From positions 1-49,476 of the forward strand of contig DAGF01000091.1 in assembly GCA_002495645.1 (NCBI GenBank): 49,476 nt of DNA. The letters run 5' to 3'. A program made the translations under genes and the position numbers. The notes beneath the pieces are model-generated. The model was given only the letters and a program-made list of their open reading frames with translations, was not told where the DNA came from and made no database searches. Positions 26,267 to 34,127 of the stretch are shown one piece after another (the first letter of the stretch is position 1; the number at the start of each line of letters is the position of its first letter). Source of the stretch: Euryarchaeota archaeon UBA549. Its GTDB lineage: Archaea; Thermoplasmatota; Poseidoniia; Poseidoniales; Poseidoniaceae.

Positions 26267-27115
26267 ATGGATGCAGAAGTCTCTCCAGAAATGGCAGCCC
26301 AAGTGCTCGGGATGTTGACCGACGGCGGGTCCATGGACCACATCAATACTTCACTTGCACTCCATCTCATCCCGCTCGCACAGGAAGTCAAAGACCAGGA
26401 ATTGGTGGAACAACTCTTGGAACACGCCAGCAAGGTGGCCAAGAACGATGAAGAACGTGGATGGGCCAAATTTGAGGCACTCAAGGTGATGGAAGCGAGT
26501 TTGGAGAGTTTTCTTCGGCTGGCCGAAGAAGCCGAGCACATCGAGGACGCAAAAGGCTTGACGGCGGCGGTCAATCACTACGTCGCACTGCTCTACATGG
26601 CTGAAGGGAAACTCGACGAAGCACGAGCCACCGCGCAACACGCTCTGCGCCTACGCCATGTCATCGAAGACAAACAGGGGCTCTCCTACGGCATGGCCTT
26701 GCTCATGGCCGTCGCCAAGCGACAGCACGACGAAGAGACCGCCATTGCCGTTGGCACCGAACGCTTGGAGTTGCTCATGACGCTCAAGGATGAGGAGGGG
26801 CAGATGGAAGTTCTCGCTGATTTGGCCCACTGCCAAGCGACCATCGGCGAGTTCACCACCGCACAAGACCTGTTTGAACAATCGCTGGAGCGAGCCAAGG
26901 GTCTTGGAAGCCTCTCAGGTCAACTGGTCGCACGGTGGGGCCTTGCTGATTTGGCTGAAATCAGAGAAGACTACCAAACTGCCATGCTGGTCCTCTCCGA
27001 CGCCCTTCACGAATTCATCGCACTCGATGTCCCAGCACCCGCACAACTTCGCCAGCGCATCAGCGATTTAACCGATATCAAAGGCCAGCCGCAGCCAGAC
27101 AATGGCGAAGCCTAG
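26267..27115 (+). CDS. TPR-like helical repeat protein
   Basis: The 282-residue protein is all alpha-helical and acidic, without signal peptide or membrane helix. Several units of about 40 residues resemble tetratricopeptide repeats, for example LTAAVNHYVALLYMAEGKLDEARATAQHAL and VLADLAHCQATIGEFTTAQDLFEQSLERAK. TPRs mediate protein-protein contacts; the partner is unknown. The ATG is preceded by GAGGTGG and lies nine bases after the SDR stop, so the two genes are probably cotranscribed. The name rests on repeat pattern only. Confidence 0.77.
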   Translation: MDAEVSPEMAAQVLGMLTDGGSMDHINTSLALHLIPLAQEVKDQELVEQLLEHASKVAKNDEERGWAKFEALKVMEASLESFLRLAEEAEHIEDAKGLTAAVNHYVALLYMAEGKLDEARATAQHALRLRHVIEDKQGLSYGMALLMAVAKRQHDEETAIAVGTERLELLMTLKDEEGQMEVLADLAHCQATIGEFTTAQDLFEQSLERAKGLGSLSGQLVARWGLADLAEIREDYQTAMLVLSDALHEFIALDVPAPAQLRQRISDLTDIKGQPQPDNGEA

Positions 27116-27167
27116 TGTGCCACACTCATTATGAGCCATGGCGGTGTGGGGTAGACGGTGAGTGTGC

Positions 27168-28418
27168 ATGGAGCATGATATCTTCTTCTCCATCTCCCAA
27201 ACGCCCGACGAAGACGGGCATATTCCAACCGAAGCCACGATGTTGAGAAATTATTTCCAACAACTGGCGTGTGCTGACCGCTTGGGCTTTGGCGTTGGCT
27301 GGATTGCTCAAGCCCATCTTTCCACAGAGACCCAGAAATCCAACCAGCGGCCTGTCGTGCCGCACTGGAAGGGTGAAGTCGGCCTTTGCACCGACTTCCC
27401 ACAACTTGCCTTGGAGTCCTTTCGGCGAACCAGCAACATCGAGATCGGCAGTGCCGTCGTTTCTATTCTCGCTTCAGGTGGCCCCATCGCACAGGCCGAA
27501 CGCATGGCGAACGTCTTGAGCTTGCACGGCCTTGACGAAAACGAACAACGATGCCTCCACGTCGGTTTTTCTGCCGGTCGCTTCGAGTTCATGGCGCGCC
27601 CGTACGGCGTCGTGCCCCGAAACGCCATCGAGGAAGCGGCGTGGCCCGCTTTGCGAGGTCAAATCTTCATGGAAGCTGCCGAAATTTTCCTCCGTTTGTT
27701 GCGAGGTGACGTCATCAATTCCACCATGATTCGCCCCACCGTCCTCACCCGAGCCAACTTCAGAAGCGACGAAGACTGGGAGGCCGTCCAGGACGCTGCT
27801 GTTGAATTTGAGGCGCTTGATGGTCGACCGGAAGAGATCAAGATCCCGTCAAGGTACGTGTTTGAAGACCTCAAAATCATCCCTTCGGACTTCCGTCGTT
27901 CCCTGTTGAAACTGGTCGCTGGCACGCACGACCCTCGGGCACAGACCTTCGTCAACACCATCCTCCCTGTCAAGGTGTTCAACCTCTCCATCACCTCGCC
28001 CGAGGTGATTGATGCAACCCACGAGCGCATGCGAGAGGTCTACCACACCGATGGTGGGGCGTGGAAAAGAAGCGATATGCCTCGAACCAGTTTTGTCTTC
28101 TTGAACGCAGAGGACGGCCTTTCGCCCGAGGAACAAAGTGCTGCTGCACACATCGAAGCAGACCGGGCACTGAGCGCCTATTGGAACGCCTTGGAAGGTA
28201 CCATCGACCCCGACAAAGTCTCGAAGGCGGCCAACAATGCGCTGATTGGAAACGTTGAGGAGGTGGCCAAACAGATGGTGGGGCGATTCCATCCCGAAGA
28301 CCGCATCATGGCGTGGTTTGATTTCTTCAACCACGACAGCGACCGAGTGTGTCGAAACATGACGGCGTACATGGAACAGGTCGTGCCTCGTGTAGAAGCC
28401 ATGTTGAGGGAGGCATGA
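27168..28418 (+). CDS. Luciferase-like (LLM) flavin-dependent monooxygenase
   Basis: The 416-residue protein has the layout of the bacterial luciferase superfamily of FMN/F420-dependent oxidoreductases: an N-terminal strand HDIFFSIS, then YFQQLACADRLGFGVGWIAQAHL (the region where relatives have W-x-E-HH), NIEIGSAVVSILASGGPIAQAERMANVLSL, and HVGFSAGRFEF. These match the TIM-barrel order of the family. It would use reduced flavin and oxygen to oxidise a small molecule; the substrate is unknown. ATG 27168 is preferred to an in-frame GTG two codons earlier. Its last bases overlap the next gene as ATGA, indicating translational coupling with the asparaginase-II-like protein. Confidence 0.8.
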   Translation: MEHDIFFSISQTPDEDGHIPTEATMLRNYFQQLACADRLGFGVGWIAQAHLSTETQKSNQRPVVPHWKGEVGLCTDFPQLALESFRRTSNIEIGSAVVSILASGGPIAQAERMANVLSLHGLDENEQRCLHVGFSAGRFEFMARPYGVVPRNAIEEAAWPALRGQIFMEAAEIFLRLLRGDVINSTMIRPTVLTRANFRSDEDWEAVQDAAVEFEALDGRPEEIKIPSRYVFEDLKIIPSDFRRSLLKLVAGTHDPRAQTFVNTILPVKVFNLSITSPEVIDATHERMREVYHTDGGAWKRSDMPRTSFVFLNAEDGLSPEEQSAAAHIEADRALSAYWNALEGTIDPDKVSKAANNALIGNVEEVAKQMVGRFHPEDRIMAWFDFFNHDSDRVCRNMTAYMEQVVPRVEAMLREA

Positions 28419-29539
28419 AGATGGGCATTCATCACGATACCTTCTCTGCGGTCCAGCCTGGCAAACCGGGTTCAGCGATGTACCCAACCTCCCCACTCGG
28501 CGAAAAGGTGGAAGGCATCCCAACAGGACGGGACGTGGATTGGGAACCACTGGTGGATTACCGCCGCAACGGCGTGTCCGAAACAACGATTCACGGCGCT
28601 GTGGCGTGGGCTCACGGAGACGAAGTCATCCATTCCTTCGGAGGAAACGTCCTCTGCTACGGCCGCTCGATGATGAAACCCTTCATGCTCAAAGCCTTCA
28701 CAGAAGAGTTGGAGGATTGCTCGTGGGAGCAGAAAGCCATCGCTGTGGCCTCGCACAACGGGGATACCGAACACGTGGCGGCCGCCCAATCTCTGCTGAG
28801 CGAATCCGAGTGGCCATTGATGCTCACGCCGCTGGATGTCCCGTTGATCCAGTTCGGACGTCAGGTCCGCCGGCCGCGACGGTGGTTCCACACCTGCTCG
28901 GGTGAACACGCAGCGATTTTGCGAGGCTGCCGGATGAAAGGATGGAACCGTGCTGGCTACACCCTGCCAACCCACGAAGTCTTCCACGCCTACATGGAAC
29001 AGTTGCGAACCTACCTCGGCCCGGAGTGGGAACCGCTCCGCATCGCCAAGGACGGGTGCGGCTTGCCCACGGTCTCAAACACCGTTTCTGAGTTGGCTCA
29101 AATCTATGCTGGTTTGGTCCGCGACAAGGACGACGACTGGATTTGGGAGGCCATGGTCCGCCATCCTGACCTCGTGGGTGGCTTCAATCGTCTCGATTCC
29201 ACCGTACTCAAAGCCGGCGAGGGACGCGTCATCGCCAAAGAAGGCGCTGATGGATTGATCGGCATGGCCATTGAGCATCCCGACTACCCGAAGGGCCTCG
29301 GCATCGTGGTGAAAATCGCCCACGGATGGAATTCACAAGCAACCTGGTATGTAACTCGGGCCCTGCTGGGTGTCCTCGGCATCAATTTGCGAAACCCCTA
29401 CCCTCTTCACCGTCAGAAGGCCTTCATTGTTCCTGGTATCGTACCAGAACACTACCTTGATGTCCTTGAAACGGTTCCAACATGGGACGAATGGGACCCC
29501 GACCAAGACCGATGGCACTTCGATCACGAGGTGAGTTGA
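28415..29539 (+). CDS. Asparaginase II family amidohydrolase
   Basis: This 374-residue protein belongs to the thermolabile asparaginase II family rather than the classical type I/II Thr enzymes. Family signatures are YRRNGVSETTIHGAVAW near the N-terminus, RSMMKPFMLKAF, ASHNGDTEHVAAA, CSGEHAAILRG and DGCGLPT. It would release ammonia from an amide, with asparagine as the usual guess. It overlaps the monooxygenase stop by four bases (ATGA) and shares one base with the aldehyde dehydrogenase start (TGATG), so the three genes form a tight unit. That coupling makes a role on an amide intermediate of the same pathway possible; this is inference. Confidence 0.83.
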   Translation: MKMGIHHDTFSAVQPGKPGSAMYPTSPLGEKVEGIPTGRDVDWEPLVDYRRNGVSETTIHGAVAWAHGDEVIHSFGGNVLCYGRSMMKPFMLKAFTEELEDCSWEQKAIAVASHNGDTEHVAAAQSLLSESEWPLMLTPLDVPLIQFGRQVRRPRRWFHTCSGEHAAILRGCRMKGWNRAGYTLPTHEVFHAYMEQLRTYLGPEWEPLRIAKDGCGLPTVSNTVSELAQIYAGLVRDKDDDWIWEAMVRHPDLVGGFNRLDSTVLKAGEGRVIAKEGADGLIGMAIEHPDYPKGLGIVVKIAHGWNSQATWYVTRALLGVLGINLRNPYPLHRQKAFIVPGIVPEHYLDVLETVPTWDEWDPDQDRWHFDHEVS

Positions 29540-30987
29540 TGGAGCCGATTTTGAATTACATCAACGGCGAATTTCTTCCCTCAACATCAGGACGAACGAT
29601 GGAAACGGTCAACCCTGCCAACGGTCAACCCATCACCACGCTCCCACGTTCTTCCGCCGATGATGTGGAATTGGCCACGGCAGCCGCCCATGAGGCAACA
29701 CCATCGTGGTCGGCCACCACCATGGAAGAACGCATCACGTGGCTTCATCGAATTGCTGATGCCTTGGAGGAAGAGGCCGAAACGATCGCTCAACTTGAGA
29801 GCATGGACACGGGAAAACCGATTTCCCTTGCACGAAGGGTGGACGCCGCCCGTTCTGTATCCAATTTCCGATTTTTCGCAGATTTTGGAAAGAGCCACAC
29901 CGAGCCAACCTTTGCTGACCACGGTGCTGTCAACCATGTCCACCGCTCCCCTATTGGATGTGTGGGCCTCATCACGCCATGGAATCTTCCGCTCTACCTG
30001 CTCACGTGGAAGGTCGCACCCGCCTTGTTGATGGGCAACACCATCGTGGCTAAACCTTCGGAATTGACCCCAATGACGGCCAATCACCTGGCAAAAATCC
30101 TGACCAGCATCAACTTCCCGAAAGGTGTGTTCAACCTTGTCCACGGCTTGGGCCCTGAAGTTGGTCAGGCCATTGTTGAGCATCCAGAAATTCGTGGTAT
30201 TTCGTTCACCGGTGGAACGGCGACCGGCAAAATCGTCGCCGCCACCGCCGCACCGATGTTCAAGAAACTCTCCTTGGAGTTGGGAGGCAAAAACGCCACC
30301 ATCGTCCTCGACGATGCACCACTCGAAGACGTGATGGACGGCATCGTTCGAGCGTCGTTTACCAATTCCGGCCAAGTCTGCTTATGCGGCTCTCGTGTTC
30401 TGGTCGACGCCTCCATCTACGACCGATTCAAGGCCATGTTTGTTGAAGCAGTCAACACCATTCGCGTGGGCGACCCAACCTTGGAAGCTACCGTCATGGG
30501 TTCCGTGATCTCCAAAGACCACCAAACCAAAGTTGAGTCCTACATCGAACTGGGACGCCAAGAAGGAGGCGTGGTGCTGACGGGTGGAACAGCGGCCGAA
30601 AGCCCGGTGGACGACGTACCATCCGAAGGTGCGTTTTTGCGACCAACCGTCATCGAAGGACTCAGTTACACCGCTCGTACCGCAACCGAGGAAATCTTTG
30701 GCCCCGTCGTAACTCTTCATTCCTTTAACTCCGAGCAAGAGGCCATTGACATGGCCAACGCCACCCAGTACGGTTTGGCGGGCTCGGTGTGGACCGCTGA
30801 CACCGAACGTGGGCACGCCTTTGCTCAACGCATGGACACCGGTATTGTGTGGGTCAACACCTGGTTGAACCGGGATCTGAGAACGCCCTTTGGTGGTGTC
30901 AAACAATCGGGCGTTGGACGGGAAGGCGGCACATGGTCGCTCAACTTCTTTTCCGAATTGACCAACATCTGCGTCCAGCAACCTTGA
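29539..30987 (+). CDS. Aldehyde dehydrogenase, 2-aminomuconic semialdehyde dehydrogenase-like
   Basis: This is a 482-residue NAD(P)-dependent aldehyde dehydrogenase. Conserved elements are TPWNLP (Asn149), KPSELTP, FTGGTATG, the catalytic Glu247 in LELGGKN, and the nucleophile Cys281 in NSGQVCLCGSR. The CLCGSR signature is characteristic of 2-aminomuconic and 2-hydroxymuconic semialdehyde dehydrogenases (AmnC/NbaE/ALDH8A1). With AmnB-like and AmnA-RidA-like genes a few kilobases downstream, oxidation of the ring-cleavage semialdehyde to 2-aminomuconate is the best hypothesis. Betaine aldehyde dehydrogenase is the main alternative. The start ATG overlaps the asparaginase-like stop by one base. 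Confidence 0.88.
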   Translation: MEPILNYINGEFLPSTSGRTMETVNPANGQPITTLPRSSADDVELATAAAHEATPSWSATTMEERITWLHRIADALEEEAETIAQLESMDTGKPISLARRVDAARSVSNFRFFADFGKSHTEPTFADHGAVNHVHRSPIGCVGLITPWNLPLYLLTWKVAPALLMGNTIVAKPSELTPMTANHLAKILTSINFPKGVFNLVHGLGPEVGQAIVEHPEIRGISFTGGTATGKIVAATAAPMFKKLSLELGGKNATIVLDDAPLEDVMDGIVRASFTNSGQVCLCGSRVLVDASIYDRFKAMFVEAVNTIRVGDPTLEATVMGSVISKDHQTKVESYIELGRQEGGVVLTGGTAAESPVDDVPSEGAFLRPTVIEGLSYTARTATEEIFGPVVTLHSFNSEQEAIDMANATQYGLAGSVWTADTERGHAFAQRMDTGIVWVNTWLNRDLRTPFGGVKQSGVGREGGTWSLNFFSELTNICVQQP

Positions 30988-31025
30988 GAACACATGTTCA
31001 AATGCTTCCGAAGGGAGGTTTGGGC

Positions 31026-31754
31026 ATGGACGATGAAACGCTCCCACTCTTCGTCCTGCCCATGGTGCTTTTTCCGGGGGAGTTGCAGGAATTACGTGTC
31101 TTTGAACCACGCTATCGCCAAATGTTGGACACATGCATTCTGGACGAGCGACCGTTTGGCCTCGTCATGAACGACCCCTTTGAACCGGCCAACGGATGGG
31201 ACGGCCCACGAAGACATGGTTGCGAAGCCATCATCCTCAACCACGAAACGAGGGGAGTGAACCACTTCATCACCATCACCGGCGGTCGACGATTTTTCAT
31301 CGAGGAGGTCATTGAGCCGGCACTGCCACCGTTTTCTGACCCCAGCATGGCCGCTCTTGTCGAGGAGGGTTTGGCGCCCGATGTGGATACGCTGCTGCAA
31401 CATCTCCCAGAAGACGCGACCCATAGCAAGTTGTACATCTCGGCGAAGGTGACGTATTTGGAGGAGGTCGGCGAACTGGGCGAAGAGGACCAAGCCTACC
31501 TTCGCAGCCTCACCAGCAACATCGTCCACCGTGCCGGACGAGGCATGAACGTCGACGCCACCGTCTTGGACGGGTGGGTTGAATCCATTTGTGAAGAGCA
31601 AATCAACGAGCGGAAAGAGTCGATTTACAACATCGCAGCCCTGTGTCTCAACGACCTTGAAGCACGCCAACAACTGCTTGCCTGCTCCAGTGCTGCCGAG
31701 GCTTTGCACGAACTCCAGACCCATGTTTTCGGCTTCGTTGACGAGGCAGAATGA
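31026..31754 (+). CDS. Stand-alone LON substrate-binding domain protein
   Basis: The 242-residue protein begins LPLFVLPMVLFPGELQELRVFEPRYRQML, the start of the Lon N-terminal (PUA-like) domain, followed by CEAIILNHETRGVNHFITITGGRRF as in that domain. No AAA+ or protease domain follows; the rest is a helical region ending LHELQTHVFGF. Stand-alone LON proteins are widespread and mostly unassigned. Archaeal LonB lacks this domain, so an adaptor role is conceivable but speculative. GGGAGGT lies upstream of the ATG. It lies 38 bases after the aldehyde dehydrogenase and 43 bases before panB, all in the same direction. Confidence 0.85.
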   Translation: MDDETLPLFVLPMVLFPGELQELRVFEPRYRQMLDTCILDERPFGLVMNDPFEPANGWDGPRRHGCEAIILNHETRGVNHFITITGGRRFFIEEVIEPALPPFSDPSMAALVEEGLAPDVDTLLQHLPEDATHSKLYISAKVTYLEEVGELGEEDQAYLRSLTSNIVHRAGRGMNVDATVLDGWVESICEEQINERKESIYNIAALCLNDLEARQQLLACSSAAEALHELQTHVFGFVDEAE

Positions 31755-31797
31755 ACGAAGGCGACGAATTGAAAACACGACGGGCGGTGGAAGGTCC

Positions 31798-32619
31798 ATG
31801 TCCGTCTACAGCGAAGCACGGAAGGTGACCACCCATACGCTGCAAGAAATGAAGCGTGCAGGCGAGAAAATCACCATGCTCACCGCCTACGACTACTCGC
31901 TGGCTCGCCTTGTCGACCAAGCAGGTGTTGATGTCATTCTCGTCGGTGATTCCGCATCGAACGTTATGGCTGGTCAAGTCACCACGGTACCGATGACCCT
32001 CGACCACATGATCTACCATGCCCAGTGTGTTGAGCGAGCCGTTGACCGCGCCCTGTTGGTGGTTGACATGCCGTTTGGCACCTACCAAGGCAATTCTCGT
32101 CAAGCCCTTGATTCCGCCATTCGCATCATGAAGGAGTCAAGCGGACACGCTGTGAAATTGGAAGGTGGAGCCGAAATCGTGGAGTCCGTGGAGCGTATCC
32201 TAACCGCTGGCATCCCCGTCATGGGTCATTTGGGCTTGACACCTCAGTCCATCTACAAGTTTGGGACCTACTCTGTACGAGCCAAGGAAGAGGAAGAAGC
32301 TGAGAAGTTGATCGCCGACGCCAAAGTGCTCGAAGCCGCTGGCTGCTTTGCCATCGTGCTTGAAAAAATTCCTCGGGACCTCGCCAAGCGTGTTTCGGCC
32401 GCATTGAGCATTCCCACCATCGGCATCGGTGCTGGACCTGATGTGGACGGTCAAGTGCTCGTCCTTCACGACCTCTTGGGCATCACGATGGATTTCTCAC
32501 CACGCTTCCTTCGCCGATACCTGAACCTCGCCGAAGAAATTGACGGGGCCATCAAGGGCTATTGCGCTGATGTGCGTTCAGGGGATTTCCCCAACGACGA
32601 GGAATCGTACACCTCGTGA
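31798..32619 (+). CDS. panB: 3-methyl-2-oxobutanoate (ketopantoate) hydroxymethyltransferase
   Basis: PanB transfers a one-carbon unit from 5,10-methylene-tetrahydrofolate (or an archaeal equivalent) to ketoisovalerate, giving ketopantoate for CoA synthesis. The 273-residue TIM barrel shows TAYDYSLARLVDQAGVDVILVGDSASNV with the Mg-binding Asp, LLVVDMPFGTYQG with the second metal ligand, VKLEGG, MGHLGLTPQS, LEKIP with the catalytic Glu, and IGIGAGPDVDGQVLVLHDLLG. The length and motif order are normal. The stop is directly abutted by the convergent membrane protein gene. No other CoA genes are adjacent. Confidence 0.95.
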   Translation: MSVYSEARKVTTHTLQEMKRAGEKITMLTAYDYSLARLVDQAGVDVILVGDSASNVMAGQVTTVPMTLDHMIYHAQCVERAVDRALLVVDMPFGTYQGNSRQALDSAIRIMKESSGHAVKLEGGAEIVESVERILTAGIPVMGHLGLTPQSIYKFGTYSVRAKEEEEAEKLIADAKVLEAAGCFAIVLEKIPRDLAKRVSAALSIPTIGIGAGPDVDGQVLVLHDLLGITMDFSPRFLRRYLNLAEEIDGAIKGYCADVRSGDFPNDEESYTS

Positions 32620-33129
32620 TCACATCATCAGGCTGTGATAGAGCAACGAGCCGCCTAAGGCACCGATGTTGACGCCCATGGTGTGCCAAATGGCCAATCG
32701 GAACGGAGGAAGATGAAATCGCCACCACGAAGTGCTGACCCAAATCCAAAGCACGACCGTGAGGTACCCGCCGCACACAAAACCACCCATCCCGGTGGAC
32801 CAAACAAACATCAACGGGAGGCCGAGGGCTGCGATACCACCGAGGTAATCGAGCCACATCGATTGAGGATGAGGCGTAAGCCAGCGGTGGAGCAGGGGGG
32901 AGAAGAGCATCATGATCAGCAAACCACCTTGGGGTGGATTGGGCAGACCGTAGGTCAATTGCGGTGAAATGAAGGCTTGCCATAACGCACCTGCTGCCAT
33001 CCCGAACAGCGTGGGAAAGACCACATTCACCCACGTTTCCGCCCATGTGGCCGACATCGGTTGTTGAATCTGAACGCTTGTCTGAGCCGATTCCTCCGGA
33101 GCCGTATCCTCCAGAGTTGGTTCTCCCAT
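32620..33129 (-). CDS. Small multi-pass membrane protein, unknown
   Basis: The 169-residue protein has an acidic N-terminal stretch (about 35 residues) and then about four hydrophobic helices: WVNVVFPTLFGMAAGALWQAF, GLLIMMLFSPLL, LGGIAALGLPLMFVWSTGMGGFVCGGYLTVVLWIWV, and LAIWHTMGVNIGALGGSLLYHSL. It has no recognised motif. The ATG at 33129 lies 26 bases from a minus-strand CATAAA box, fitting a leaderless start. It is divergent from the dioxygenase gene. No function is proposed. Confidence 0.7.
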   Translation of the reverse strand: MGEPTLEDTAPEESAQTSVQIQQPMSATWAETWVNVVFPTLFGMAAGALWQAFISPQLTYGLPNPPQGGLLIMMLFSPLLHRWLTPHPQSMWLDYLGGIAALGLPLMFVWSTGMGGFVCGGYLTVVLWIWVSTSWWRFHLPPFRLAIWHTMGVNIGALGGSLLYHSLMM

Positions 33130-33152
33130 GGCCCTTCCACAGCGACGGGTTG

Positions 33153-33158
33153 TTTATG
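33153..33158 (-). promoter_or_regulatory. TATA-like box of the small membrane protein gene
   Basis: The minus strand reads CATAAA, centred about 26 bases before the ATG at 33129, consistent with a leaderless start. Confidence 0.42.
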
Positions 33159-33196
33159 GCTTCGTGTTTGAAACGCAACAGGTGATGCCGATGATG

Positions 33197-33203
33197 AATT
33201 AAA
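33197..33203 (+). promoter_or_regulatory. TATA-like box of the AmnB-like gene
   Basis: AATTAAA is centred 25 bases before the ATG at 33225. It predicts a leaderless transcript carrying both dioxygenase subunit genes. Confidence 0.5.
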
Positions 33204-33224
33204 CCTCGGCGCAATCCGTTGAGC

Positions 33225-34127
33225 ATGGGCAAGGGCCAGATTGTAGCCGGATGCATAGCTCCGCATCCACCGCATCTTGTTTACGCAGAAAACCCGCCCC
33301 AAAACGAACCCGTTGCGGAAGGTGGCTGGGAACAACTGCGTTGGGGATACGAACGACTCCGAGCCTCACTTTCCGAGCACGATTACGACGCCATCGTCCT
33401 TCTTTCCCCACACTGGCAAACCTATGTTGGCACCCATTTCCTTGGCCTCCCCCATTTTGAGGGCCTATCGGTTGACCCCATCTTCCCCAACCTCTTCCGC
33501 TACCACTACGACATGAACGTCGATGTTGAATTGGCGCAAGCGATTCACGACGAGGCAGCCAAAGCGGGCCTTCCGGTGAAGATGATGGAAAATCCAGACT
33601 TCCGAGTCGATTACGGCACCATCACCACCGGCCACTTGTTCAACCCTGACTGGGACAAGCCGCTCGTGGTCATTTCAAGCAACCGTTCAACGGCGTACTA
33701 TTCGGTTGAAGTGATGCAGGAAATCATGATCGAACTGGGCAGAGTCACCCGAAAAGCCATTGAGGCCAGTGGAAAAAGAGTCGTTGTCCTCGCCAGCAAT
33801 TCACTCTCACACCGACACTTCACGACCGAATCCGAAGTGCCCGAAGACATGAGCAAAGAGCACATCACCAGCCACGCCATGCACCTGTGGGACATGCGAA
33901 TGATCGATTACATGCGAAGCGGTCAAGCTCAACGCATCCTCGATGAGATGCCGGAATTCACCGAACAAGCCATCGCCGAGAGCGACGGGGGCGGGCTCTC
34001 TTGGTTGCTGTCCACCCTCGATGTGCCCGATTACCCCGCCATTCTCCACGGCTACGGGACCATTATTGGCACCGGTAACGCTGTGGTTGAATGGCCGTGT
34101 TATGCACACGAGGTGAACGACGAATGA
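33225..34127 (+). CDS. Extradiol (LigB-type) dioxygenase, 2-aminophenol 1,6-dioxygenase catalytic subunit-like
   Basis: This 300-residue cytoplasmic enzyme is a class III (LigB superfamily) extradiol dioxygenase. It begins GQIVAGCIAPHPPHLVYAE and contains LLSPHWQTYVG, the VDPIFPNLFRY segment, NSLSHRHF and the late HGYGTIIGTGNAVVEW. Predicted Fe(II) ligands are His14, His63 and Glu252, with His196 as acid-base residue; each is offset by one from the positions I recall for the AmnB subunit (13, 62, 251, 195). Resemblance to AmnB is strong along the whole length, so opening of an ortho-aminophenol ring is the best guess; catechol or protocatechuate cleavage is the alternative. It overlaps the partner subunit by ATGA and has a TATA box 25 bases before the start. 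Confidence 0.85.
   Translation: MGKGQIVAGCIAPHPPHLVYAENPPQNEPVAEGGWEQLRWGYERLRASLSEHDYDAIVLLSPHWQTYVGTHFLGLPHFEGLSVDPIFPNLFRYHYDMNVDVELAQAIHDEAAKAGLPVKMMENPDFRVDYGTITTGHLFNPDWDKPLVVISSNRSTAYYSVEVMQEIMIELGRVTRKAIEASGKRVVVLASNSLSHRHFTTESEVPEDMSKEHITSHAMHLWDMRMIDYMRSGQAQRILDEMPEFTEQAIAESDGGGLSWLLSTLDVPDYPAILHGYGTIIGTGNAVVEWPCYAHEVNDE

Noticed and set aside
28415..29539. Classical L-asparaginase type I/II
   Set aside because: The Thr-based TGGTI and DGTDT motifs are absent; CSGEH and DGCGLP signatures fit the separate thermolabile asparaginase II family.
30988..30999. Inverted repeat GAACACATGTTC after the aldehyde dehydrogenase stop
   Set aside because: The arms are only five bases in a 38-base gap with an SD for the next gene; there is no support for a terminator or operator.
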